DNA from: Acidobacteriota bacterium
GTDB taxonomy: Bacteria > Acidobacteriota > Vicinamibacteria > Vicinamibacterales > SCN-69-37
Direction: 5' to 3'
Length of the DNA: 54,361 bases
Assembly: GCA_005799825.1 (NCBI GenBank)
Contig: SYFT01000025.1
Span: 1-54,361 of the forward strand
In this document: positions 32,097-39,880 of the stretch, piece after piece
How the letters are laid out: each line of letters begins with the position of its first letter
Numbering within the stretch: position 1 is the first letter of the stretch
Notes under the pieces: generated by a model
The model's input: the letters and a program-made list of their open reading frames with translations, nothing else
Told to the model about the DNA's origin: nothing
Database searches by the model: none
Made by a program: the position numbers and the translations under genes

Positions 32097-33725
32097 ATGC
32101 GAAATTCAGGCGTGCCTGCGGCAGCAGTGGTGGTGGTGATCGCGGCATTGGCTGGTGGCCTGCTCGGCCGTAGTGTCGGCGCGCGTGGCGCCGGCGCCAC
32201 CGCCGACCGCGTGACCGAACGGTATCGTATGTTCTCGGCCGCGCTCGCGGCGGTGGAACGCGACTTCGTCGTCGAGACGGCATCCGACGACCTCGTCTAC
32301 GGCGCCATCGACGGGATGCTGCGGACGCTGGATCCGCATTCCAGTTTTCTTGAGCCCCAGGCGTATGCGCGGATGCGCGAGCGTCAGGAGGGCGTGTACT
32401 ACGGCCTCGGCCTGAGCATCGTCGTCGTGAACGACGACATCACCGTGACCAACCTGTTTGAGGACACGCCGGCGTACCGCGCGGGCATCCGGCGCGGCGA
32501 CGTCATTGCGATCATCAAGGGCAAAAGCGCCAAGGGATGGACCAGCGAGCAGGCGGTGAAGGAACTGCGTGGGGCAAGGGGAACATCGGTGGAGATTTCC
32601 ATTCGCCGGCTCGATCAGTTGATTCCGCTGACTGTTGGACGCGACGAAATCAACATCACGACCGTGCGCACGGCGTTCATGATTGCGCCGGGTACGGGCT
32701 ACATCCGCCTTCAGGATTTCTCGGAGACGACCGATCGCGAACTCGGCGCTGCGCTCACCAAGCTGCGCGGTGAAGGCCTGCAGCGGCTGGTGCTCGACCT
32801 GCGCGACAATCCCGGCGGGCCGCTCGAACAGGCGATCGCCGTGTCCAACCGGTTCCTGAAGCGCGGGCAGATGATCGTGTATACCCGCGGCCGCGTGCAG
32901 AATTCGGACGAGGACTACTTGGCACTGGAGCAGGGCGACACCACAACGCCACTGGTGGTGCTGGTGAATCGCAGCAGCGCCAGCGCCTCTGAGATTGTGG
33001 CGGGCGCGATGCAGGATCACGATCGCGCGATCGTGGCCGGCGAGGCGACATTTGGCAAGGCGCTCGTGCAGTCGGTGTTCCGGATCAGTAACGGTGCCGG
33101 ACTCGCGCTCACCACCGGCCGCTATTACACTCCAAGCGGCCGCATGATTCAGCGTCCCTGGGACGGCACGTTCGACGAATACCTCAATTACTCACAGCGC
33201 GATCAGGTAGAGACGCGCGAACACGCCGCAGGCGAGCTGAAGTACACCGACGCCGGTCGTAAGGTGTACGGCGGCGGCGGCATTGAGCCGGATCACTTCA
33301 AACTTGGACCAGTCGAGGGCTTCAATCCCACCCGGTTTTCACGGATGTTGCTGGCGCGCGGGTTTTTCGTCGGGTTCGCCGAGTCGTTCACCGGCGAAGG
33401 CGATACACGCCCTGCGGCGGCGCCCGCGGCCAAACACAAGGTGGCGCGCGGCTTCGAAGTCACACCGGTCATTTTGGCGGAATTCGCCGACTACATTGCC
33501 GCCCAGCGCGTGAAGGTGGATACCGCCGCGCTTGAGGCCGATGCCGCGTTCATCAGCGCGATGATTCACTACGACGTGGATCTCGACCTTTTCGGCGTCG
33601 AGGAAGCGCGCCGCAATCTGTCCAAAGTCGATCCCCAGGCGCAGTTCGCGTTGACGTTCTTCGACGAAGCACACCGCCTGATCGCCTCGGGCGCCAGAAC
33701 CGCAAAGGCCGGGAAGACCCCCTAA
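32097..33725 (+). CDS. Carboxy-terminal processing protease, S41 family (CtpA-like)
   Basis: This periplasmic serine protease trims C-termini of envelope proteins. From the ATG at 32097 it is 542 residues with an N-terminal hydrophobic anchor (VPAAAVVVVIAALAGGLLG). A PDZ domain covers residues ~95-185 (VYYGLGLSIVVVNDDITVTN, AGIRRGDVIAIIKGK). The S41 core has LRDNPGGPLEQAI, the catalytic serine in NRSSASASEIVAGAMQD and the lysine in ATFGKALVQSVF. The extra C-terminal ~150 residues are unusual in length. It lies 32 bp after tatC and 3 nt before smc. Confidence 0.9.
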   Translation: MRNSGVPAAAVVVVIAALAGGLLGRSVGARGAGATADRVTERYRMFSAALAAVERDFVVETASDDLVYGAIDGMLRTLDPHSSFLEPQAYARMRERQEGVYYGLGLSIVVVNDDITVTNLFEDTPAYRAGIRRGDVIAIIKGKSAKGWTSEQAVKELRGARGTSVEISIRRLDQLIPLTVGRDEINITTVRTAFMIAPGTGYIRLQDFSETTDRELGAALTKLRGEGLQRLVLDLRDNPGGPLEQAIAVSNRFLKRGQMIVYTRGRVQNSDEDYLALEQGDTTTPLVVLVNRSSASASEIVAGAMQDHDRAIVAGEATFGKALVQSVFRISNGAGLALTTGRYYTPSGRMIQRPWDGTFDEYLNYSQRDQVETREHAAGELKYTDAGRKVYGGGGIEPDHFKLGPVEGFNPTRFSRMLLARGFFVGFAESFTGEGDTRPAAAPAAKHKVARGFEVTPVILAEFADYIAAQRVKVDTAALEADAAFISAMIHYDVDLDLFGVEEARRNLSKVDPQAQFALTFFDEAHRLIASGARTAKAGKTP

Positions 33726-33728
33726 CAC

Positions 33729-36700
33729 ATGCGTTTGTCGCGACTGCACATTCACGGATTCAAGAGCTTTGCCGACCGCGCCGAGTTGTCATTTGACGAT
33801 GGCGTCACTGCCATCGTCGGCCCGAACGGCTGTGGGAAGAGCAATGTCGTAGACGCCATCACGTGGGTCCTCGGCGAACAAAGCGCCAAGAGCCTGCGCG
33901 GTGAACGTATGGAGGACATCATGTTCAGCGGCAGCGATGGGCGAAAGCCAACCGCGTCCGCCGAAGTACGCCTGCGCCTGGCCAACGTCGCGCAGGCGGC
34001 GATGATCGCGTCCACAGAAATCGGCGGCGACGGCGTGATTGATCCGGCGCTCGGGCAGAATGGCCAACTGCCGTTCGTGACACGCGACGTCGAAATCGGT
34101 CGTCGGTTATACCGCTCGGGCGAAAGCGAATACCTCATTGATGGGGAGGTGTGCCGTCTGCGCGACGTGCACGACCTGCTCATGGACTCAGGCCTGGGCA
34201 TCAAGGCGTATGCCGTGATCGAGCAGGGCAAGATTGGTCAGATTCTGTCGGCGCGTCCAGCCGAACGCCGGGCACTGATCGAAGAGGCGGCGGGTGTCAC
34301 CAAGTACAAGTCGCGGCGGCATTCTGCCGAACTCAAACTCGACGCTGCCCGCCACAACCTGATGCGGGTAGACGACATCATTTTTGAAGTCGAGAAACAG
34401 CGCGGTGCCTTGAAGCGCCAGGCCGCCCGCGCCCGCCGGTACAAGCGCCTGCGGGAAGAATTGCGGCGCTGGGAGCAGGTGCAGTTCGCGCATCGCCAGG
34501 CCACGCTGGCACGCGAAATCGACGTGGCCGAAACGCGCCTGTCGGACGCGCGGACCCGGGAGACGTCGGCGGCCGCCCGTGTGGTGGAATTCGAATCCGG
34601 GCTTGAAGCCCTGAGACTCGAATTGACAAATGCCGAGCAACGCGCCACCGAAACGCGCGAGCAGGCGCATCAGCGCGAACTCGAGATCGGCCGTCGCCAG
34701 CAACAGGTCACGTTTGAAAAGCAACAGGTGGAAGACCTCGGGCTTCGCCTGACGCAGTTCGATGCGGAAGTGTGCGACCTCGGCGCACGCCGTGGTCCAG
34801 CGCACGTTGCGTTTGAGGCGCAGAAGACCGTCATCGACCGCGCGCGTCTGTCGTTGCAGGAGGCTCAGGGCACCGTGTTCGCCTGCGAGCAGGAGTACCA
34901 GCGAGCGCTCGCCACCGTGCAGGGCGTGGAATACGATGCGGACCAGACGCGGGCGGCCGTTATGGCCGCCGCGACTACGCTCACCGCGTTGCGCCAGGCG
35001 CGTGATAACGCCACGGCCGCCCGCGACCGTATTGCGCAGGATCGCAGCCGTTTTGAAGTGGAACTGCGCGACCTGCAGCAGGAACTCGATCGCGCCACTC
35101 GTGATCGATCCGACGGTGAAGCCGCGCTCGCGGATGCGCGCACCGCGTCCGAGCGTGCCCTTCAGGCTCGCACCGCCGCCGAGGCCGCTCTGGCAGACGC
35201 CCGCGGTAAGCGCGACCGCCTCTCACAGGTCTTGAGCTCCGCCCATCGCGAACTGGCGGGACTCGAAGCCCGCCTGCACTCGATCAGCGAGGTCGATCGC
35301 CAGCGCACGACGTTTGGTGACGCGGCTCGCTTCCTCCTCGCCGAAGCGCCCGAGAGCGTGGGACAACACGGCGCGTTTGCCGATCACCTTCGCGTCGAAC
35401 CATCGTTTGAGCGCGCCGTGGGCGCGCTCCTCGGCGATTTGCTTCAGCACGTCGTGGTGGATCGAGCTGATCAGGTGAACCAGGCGCTGGCGCACCTGGA
35501 AGAACGGCGGGCCGGCCGTTGTGGCTTCCTCGTGCTTGACGATGCCAGGGCCGCCGCACCAAGGGTGTCTCCGGTCCTCCCGCCGGGCGCCCGCGCGTTG
35601 CGCGACGTGGTGCAGGCCACGGGACCGTACGCCAACCTCATCGCGCGTGCCATTCCGGATGCGTTCGTCGTTGAGACATTTGCCCAGGCACAGGCGCTCG
35701 CGCTCGCGACGGATCTCCCCGTTGCCACTGTTGGTGGAGATGTCTTTCGCGGGTCAGGCCTCGTCGAAGGCGGCGCCACGGGCGGCGCGCTGGGTATCCT
35801 CGAAATTCGCGCAGAGGCCCAGGCGCTGCGTACGCAGGTATCGGCCGTCGAAGCGATCGCGCACCGGGGCGCCAACGACGTCACGGGGTCTGAACTCGAC
35901 ATCTACAACGGTGAGGCCGAGGTCGCGTCCACGCAGGTGGCGCTGCACGATCTTGAAAAAGCCATCGTGTCGCACGAGGGGCGGTTGGCGCGCGCCGTTG
36001 ACGAAGTCACGCGCGGGTCGCGACGCATTGAGTTGGTGACCACCGAGCGACGCCGCAGCGAAGAGGACGAGCAGGCGGCCGAAGGACGTCGCGAGGCCTC
36101 AGCGCTCGCGATTGTGGCGTATGAGTCAGGCCAGTTGCAGGCCGAGCAGTCCATCGGCTCGGTCATGGCGCGTCTGGAAGCCGCCCGAACGGACGCCGAA
36201 GTGCACGTCCGGCGCGTGAGCCAGGCCCGGGCGGAGCAGTCCACCATCACGGAGCGCGTGCAGTCGCTCGAAGCGGAAGGCCGCCGCCTGGAAGAGGCCG
36301 CCGCCGAACTCGAAACGCGCCTCACTGCGCGGCGCGATGAACTCGAGCGTACGACAGCGCACCGCGAACAACTCCGTGCGTCCATCGTCGAAATCGAGCG
36401 GTCCCTTGACGAGAACGTACATGCGCTTGAGGCGCTGCGTACCGACATGCGACGTCTTGATGAGGAGGTCACGGGCTTCCGCGGCCGGTTCGGTGACAAA
36501 GAGCACGACATTCGCTCAGGGCGGCACGCCCTGGAAGCCGTGCGCACGGAGGTCATGCAGTCGGAGGTGGCCCGTGCCACCGTGCACGCCGACCTCACGC
36601 ACCTGGCGGCGGCCTGCCTCGAAGCCGTCAACCTGCCCTTGGGGGACGTGGTGGTCGAGGTCGCGCGTATGGAGCGCGATGGAGAGCTCGCGGCGCCCGC

Positions 36701-37481
36701 CAAACGGCTGGCCGCAGCATTCGCGCTTGATGCCGATGAAGAGACGCCTGAAGGCGCAGAGACGCTCGAAGGCGCAGTGGTCCCCGATGACGTAGTGGCC
36801 CTAGGGCCCGCCGGGAGCTCGGACACTCCGGTCGCCGCACTGCTGCCCGATGACGTCATCGCCGACCTGCATCAAAAGCTTGACAAGCTCGGGCCTGTCA
36901 ACATGATGGCTATCGAGCAGTTCGATGAACTTGAAACCCGTCACGTCTTCCTGACCACCCAACGCAAGGACCTGCTCGATTCCATCGCGCAGACCAGCGA
37001 GGCGATTAAGAAAATCGATGTGACCACGAGGGAACGCTTCCAGGAAGCCTTCACCACGATCAACACCTACTTTGAAGGCACCTTCACCACGCTGTTTGGC
37101 GGAGGGCGCGCCGGCCTGGTGTTGATCGATCTCGACAACCAGGTGGAGAGCGGAATCGACATCATCGCGCAACCGCCGGGCAAACGGCTACAGAACGTGC
37201 AGCTTCTGTCGGGCGGCGAAAAAGCGATGACGGCAATGGCGCTCATGTTCGCGGTCTTCAAGTACCGGCCCAGCCCTTTCTGTCTGCTCGACGAAATCGA
37301 CGCGCCGCTTGACGACGCGAACATCGGCAGGTTCGTCGAGATGCTGCAGGGCATGCAGGCGCACACGCAGTTCATCCTCATCACCCATAACCGGAAAACG
37401 ATGGAGATCGCTGACCGCCTCTACGGCGTGACGATGGAAGAGCCGGGCGTGTCGAAGCTGATCTCCGTCCAGTTGAATTGA
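33729..37481 (+). CDS. smc: Chromosome segregation protein SMC
   Basis: SMC dimers with ScpAB organise and separate chromosomes. The 1250-residue length is typical. Walker A GPNGCGKSN is at residues 31-39; the hinge is around residues 520-680 between two long coiled coils; the signature LLSGGEKAMTAMALMF and Walker B FCLLDEIDAPLDDAN are at the C-terminal head. Near residue ~1000 there is an acidic, low-complexity insertion with a duplicated 18-bp unit (ETPEGAETLEGA) before the head segment. It starts 3 nt after the protease gene and overlaps the next gene at TTGA. Confidence 0.96.
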   Translation: MRLSRLHIHGFKSFADRAELSFDDGVTAIVGPNGCGKSNVVDAITWVLGEQSAKSLRGERMEDIMFSGSDGRKPTASAEVRLRLANVAQAAMIASTEIGGDGVIDPALGQNGQLPFVTRDVEIGRRLYRSGESEYLIDGEVCRLRDVHDLLMDSGLGIKAYAVIEQGKIGQILSARPAERRALIEEAAGVTKYKSRRHSAELKLDAARHNLMRVDDIIFEVEKQRGALKRQAARARRYKRLREELRRWEQVQFAHRQATLAREIDVAETRLSDARTRETSAAARVVEFESGLEALRLELTNAEQRATETREQAHQRELEIGRRQQQVTFEKQQVEDLGLRLTQFDAEVCDLGARRGPAHVAFEAQKTVIDRARLSLQEAQGTVFACEQEYQRALATVQGVEYDADQTRAAVMAAATTLTALRQARDNATAARDRIAQDRSRFEVELRDLQQELDRATRDRSDGEAALADARTASERALQARTAAEAALADARGKRDRLSQVLSSAHRELAGLEARLHSISEVDRQRTTFGDAARFLLAEAPESVGQHGAFADHLRVEPSFERAVGALLGDLLQHVVVDRADQVNQALAHLEERRAGRCGFLVLDDARAAAPRVSPVLPPGARALRDVVQATGPYANLIARAIPDAFVVETFAQAQALALATDLPVATVGGDVFRGSGLVEGGATGGALGILEIRAEAQALRTQVSAVEAIAHRGANDVTGSELDIYNGEAEVASTQVALHDLEKAIVSHEGRLARAVDEVTRGSRRIELVTTERRRSEEDEQAAEGRREASALAIVAYESGQLQAEQSIGSVMARLEAARTDAEVHVRRVSQARAEQSTITERVQSLEAEGRRLEEAAAELETRLTARRDELERTTAHREQLRASIVEIERSLDENVHALEALRTDMRRLDEEVTGFRGRFGDKEHDIRSGRHALEAVRTEVMQSEVARATVHADLTHLAAACLEAVNLPLGDVVVEVARMERDGELAAPAKRLAAAFALDADEETPEGAETLEGAVVPDDVVALGPAGSSDTPVAALLPDDVIADLHQKLDKLGPVNMMAIEQFDELETRHVFLTTQRKDLLDSIAQTSEAIKKIDVTTRERFQEAFTTINTYFEGTFTTLFGGGRAGLVLIDLDNQVESGIDIIAQPPGKRLQNVQLLSGGEKAMTAMALMFAVFKYRPSPFCLLDEIDAPLDDANIGRFVEMLQGMQAHTQFILITHNRKTMEIADRLYGVTMEEPGVSKLISVQLN

Positions 37482-38599
37482 ACGAGTCCAAGGCCACCCG
37501 ATACCAGCGCTTGCGCCGCCGCGCGCAACTGATCAGCGCGGCCACAGGCGCGGCGCTACTGCTGCTGGTTGCCCTGACCCCTGGCGCCCAGTGGCTGGCT
37601 CGCGTCGCCGCCAACCAGGCGCTGGCCTGGCCGGCCAGCCTGCAGCCCGCCATCGCCCTGAGCCTGTTTGTGGGCGCCCTCGTGCTCGCTGCCGAAGCGG
37701 TGGCATTCCCCGTCTCTCTCTACGCGGCCACTCGCGGACGGCGGCGTTCCTCACAGACGAGGGTGGACGTCCGGAGCGTGATGGCCTCGCAAGCGCGTGA
37801 CGCCGTGGTGGGTGCGGTAGTCGTTATTGGTGTGGTCGCAGTACTCCGCGTCGCGATGGGGGCAGCCGGTGGATGGTGGTGGGCTGTCGCCAGCGCCCTG
37901 CTGGCCGGCGCCAGTCTGGTGGCGATGCGCCTGATTGGCCGGGGGCTCACCGCGACGGGGCAGACGCTGGCCCTCGCGCGTCCCGCGCTGTCGGAAGCGC
38001 TGACGGCCCTAGTCGCCCGGATCGGCGGCGGGTTGGTGGACGTACGTGAGTGGACCTCCCCCGACGCCGGCGGCGCGCGCGCGGTGGTCACTGGAGTGGG
38101 TGGCGCCGGACACGTGCTGCTCGGCCGCGATATGGTCCGTGACTGGGCCGATGACGAAGTTGTCGTGGTTGTGGCTCACGAGCTTTCGCACCATGTGCAC
38201 CACGATCTCGCTCGCACGGTAGCGCTGGATGCGTCGCTGTGGTGTGCGGCGCTCTGGTGTGCCGACCGCGTGGTCGTCCTGTGGGGCGGCAGGGTCGGGC
38301 TGCAGGGCGTAATGGATCTTGCGGCGTTGCCGATGCTGGCACTGGCGGCAGGCGCGGTGTGGGGGCTGGTGCGGCCCCTGCGACTCGCGCAATCGCGCGC
38401 ACACGAGCGGAGGGCCGATCGGTTTGCTTTGGAACAAACAGGAAACGCGGAAGCGTTTGGCCGCGCGCTCAGGCGCCTCGGTGAGCAGCATCTGGCCGAA
38501 GAGCGTCCCTCACGCTGGACGCGCTGGCTCTTTCATCGGCATCCGCCGTTGGATGAGCGGTTGGCGCTGGGCCGGGATTTCAGCGCGCGACGACAATGA
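37478..38599 (+). CDS. Membrane-bound M48-family metalloprotease (HtpX/Ste24-like)
   Basis: The 373-residue integral membrane protein has about four helices (LISAATGAALLLLVALTPGA, LQPAIALSLFVGALVLAAEA, AVVGAVVVIGVVAVLRVAMG, LAALPMLALAAGAVWGLV). The zinc motif is AHELSHHVHHD, with a downstream glutamate in SRAHERRADRFALEQTGNAE as third ligand. M48 proteases degrade misfolded membrane proteins. Start TTG 37478 overlaps the smc stop (TTGA), so translation is probably coupled. It ends by overlapping the 3' end of the opposing cupredoxin gene by 20 bp. Confidence 0.85.
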   Translation: MNESKATRYQRLRRRAQLISAATGAALLLLVALTPGAQWLARVAANQALAWPASLQPAIALSLFVGALVLAAEAVAFPVSLYAATRGRRRSSQTRVDVRSVMASQARDAVVGAVVVIGVVAVLRVAMGAAGGWWWAVASALLAGASLVAMRLIGRGLTATGQTLALARPALSEALTALVARIGGGLVDVREWTSPDAGGARAVVTGVGGAGHVLLGRDMVRDWADDEVVVVVAHELSHHVHHDLARTVALDASLWCAALWCADRVVVLWGGRVGLQGVMDLAALPMLALAAGAVWGLVRPLRLAQSRAHERRADRFALEQTGNAEAFGRALRRLGEQHLAEERPSRWTRWLFHRHPPLDERLALGRDFSARRQ

Positions 38600-38987
38600 G
38601 CGCGCCGACCATGCCGCGCTCCCGGCAACTGTCATTGGTCATCGAACAGTAGAACTCGAAGCGGCCCGCCCTCTCGGCGCGGAACTCGAATACCACGTCA
38701 CGCCCGGGTTCCACCCGTTTCTGGATGCGGTAGTCGGGCAAGGTGAAGCTGTGGGGAATATCCTCGGACGACAGCGTGATACGCACGAGATCGTCCTGAC
38801 TGATCCTGATCTCCTGCACGTCGGTCCCTGACACGGTGAACCGGAACTGTTTTGCCGAGACGTTGAAATCGCGCTTGGTCTGGGCGACCATGCCCACGCC
38901 GACCGAGACGCACAACAGCAGGACAACCCCGAGCACTGCCTGCACACGACACAGCCCGCAGGCCGTGTAAGGACGATTGTTCACCAT
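38580..38987 (-). CDS. Exported cupredoxin-domain protein (COX2-like fold)
   Basis: Starting at ATG 38987 with GGAGGG just upstream, the 135-residue product has a signal/anchor helix (VQAVLGVVLLLCVSVGVGMV) and a cupredoxin fold. EDIPHSFTLPDY supplies a likely histidine ligand and FEFYCSMTNDSC plus RERGM supply cysteine and methionine ligands. The usual second histidine between Cys and Met is missing, so copper binding is uncertain. A frame extension to 39002 would add five residues. A palindrome lies 56 bp upstream of the start. Confidence 0.75.
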   Translation of the reverse strand: MVNNRPYTACGLCRVQAVLGVVLLLCVSVGVGMVAQTKRDFNVSAKQFRFTVSGTDVQEIRISQDDLVRITLSSEDIPHSFTLPDYRIQKRVEPGRDVVFEFRAERAGRFEFYCSMTNDSCRERGMVGALIVVAR

Positions 38988-39042
38988 GGCACCCTCCATC
39001 ACACCGGGCTAGGCGGTGCTCCCCGACTATCGGCCGGACTGT

Positions 39043-39058
39043 TTGCTCGTCCGAGCAA
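39043..39058. promoter_or_regulatory. Palindrome upstream of the cupredoxin gene
   Basis: TTGCTCG-TC-CGAGCAA (7-bp perfect arms) lies 56-71 bp upstream of the cupredoxin ATG. It fits an operator for a dimeric repressor; no binding protein is identified. Confidence 0.35.
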
Positions 39059-39071
39059 GTATCGCACAACG

Positions 39072-39719
39072 GTGCAGTGCGATGTGATTGCGCGGTCGAT
39101 AGCGTGCCACGAGGGTGTCTCTGGGATCCGGTGGCCAGCGCATCGCGCTGGCGCGGACGGCACTGGCGTGTTGCCGGTGTATTTCACTGTGCGCACCGTT
39201 GAGGCAGACGGCGAGCGACGCGAACTGTTCGCTGAAGAGCCGGACGCCGTCGCGAGGGACGTGAAGGAGGGGGCGTCACCGCCAACCAGAGCGTGTGCCG
39301 CCGGCCATCACTGTGACGCGGTTCTCCAGGTCGTAGCGGCCGTCGATCGTGCCGATCATGGCTATAACCAGCCGTACCTCCAGCAGGGCGCGGGTCAGTT
39401 GCGCAAACTGGCCCGCGCCTGGTCGTGGGTCATCTCTGACGGATTCGGGCAGTATTCCTAGGAACGGCTCTTCAACGACGTGGTGTCTCGCGACTCGGAT
39501 GGCCCCGGCATCATCGAGCGCCTGCCTCGTTTCGAATGGATGTTGCTGCATCCGTCAATGGCGCTTGCGATATCCGACCTAAAGGAACTGCGCACGAGCT
39601 GCGGGCAGACCGCGTTTGTGATCGAGCCAGTCGAGTTTATTCGTCATCGATTCAAGCGCGACGAAGAGAAGGACTCGTGTTGGGGCACCTCGGCGGTTCT
39701 GGTCGCGACCGAAAACTAG
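39072..39719 (+). pseudogene. Possible decayed gene of unknown family with an in-frame TAG
   Basis: Two open stretches in the same frame, 39072-39461 and 39480-39719, are separated by one TAG at 39459-39461. Read through, the protein would continue from SWVISDGFGQYS to ERLFNDVVSRDSDGPG and end near SCWGTSAVLVATEN. The second part has protein-like composition (FEWMLLHPSMALAISDLKEL). I do not recognise a family and no ribosome-binding site is visible. It may be a stop-broken gene or chance open frames in GC-rich DNA. The rest of 39003-39880 shows no convincing gene. Confidence 0.35.
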
Positions 39720-39880
39720 CTGCCAGCCGTCGGCGGTCTCCTGCGTTTCAACAGATATTCATTCGGTGCGGCTCGCCACCGCAGCGCCAGCAGCGGCCCC
39801 AAGGGCCGATGGACAATCACTGCCACCATCGCACTGCTCGAACGGCTCCAGCCCGCACGCAAGGAAGTGCGAGCGGCCGG

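Noticed and set aside
35903-36859. 318-codon minus-strand frame within smc
   Set aside because: Ser/Arg-rich shadow of coiled-coil coding sequence.
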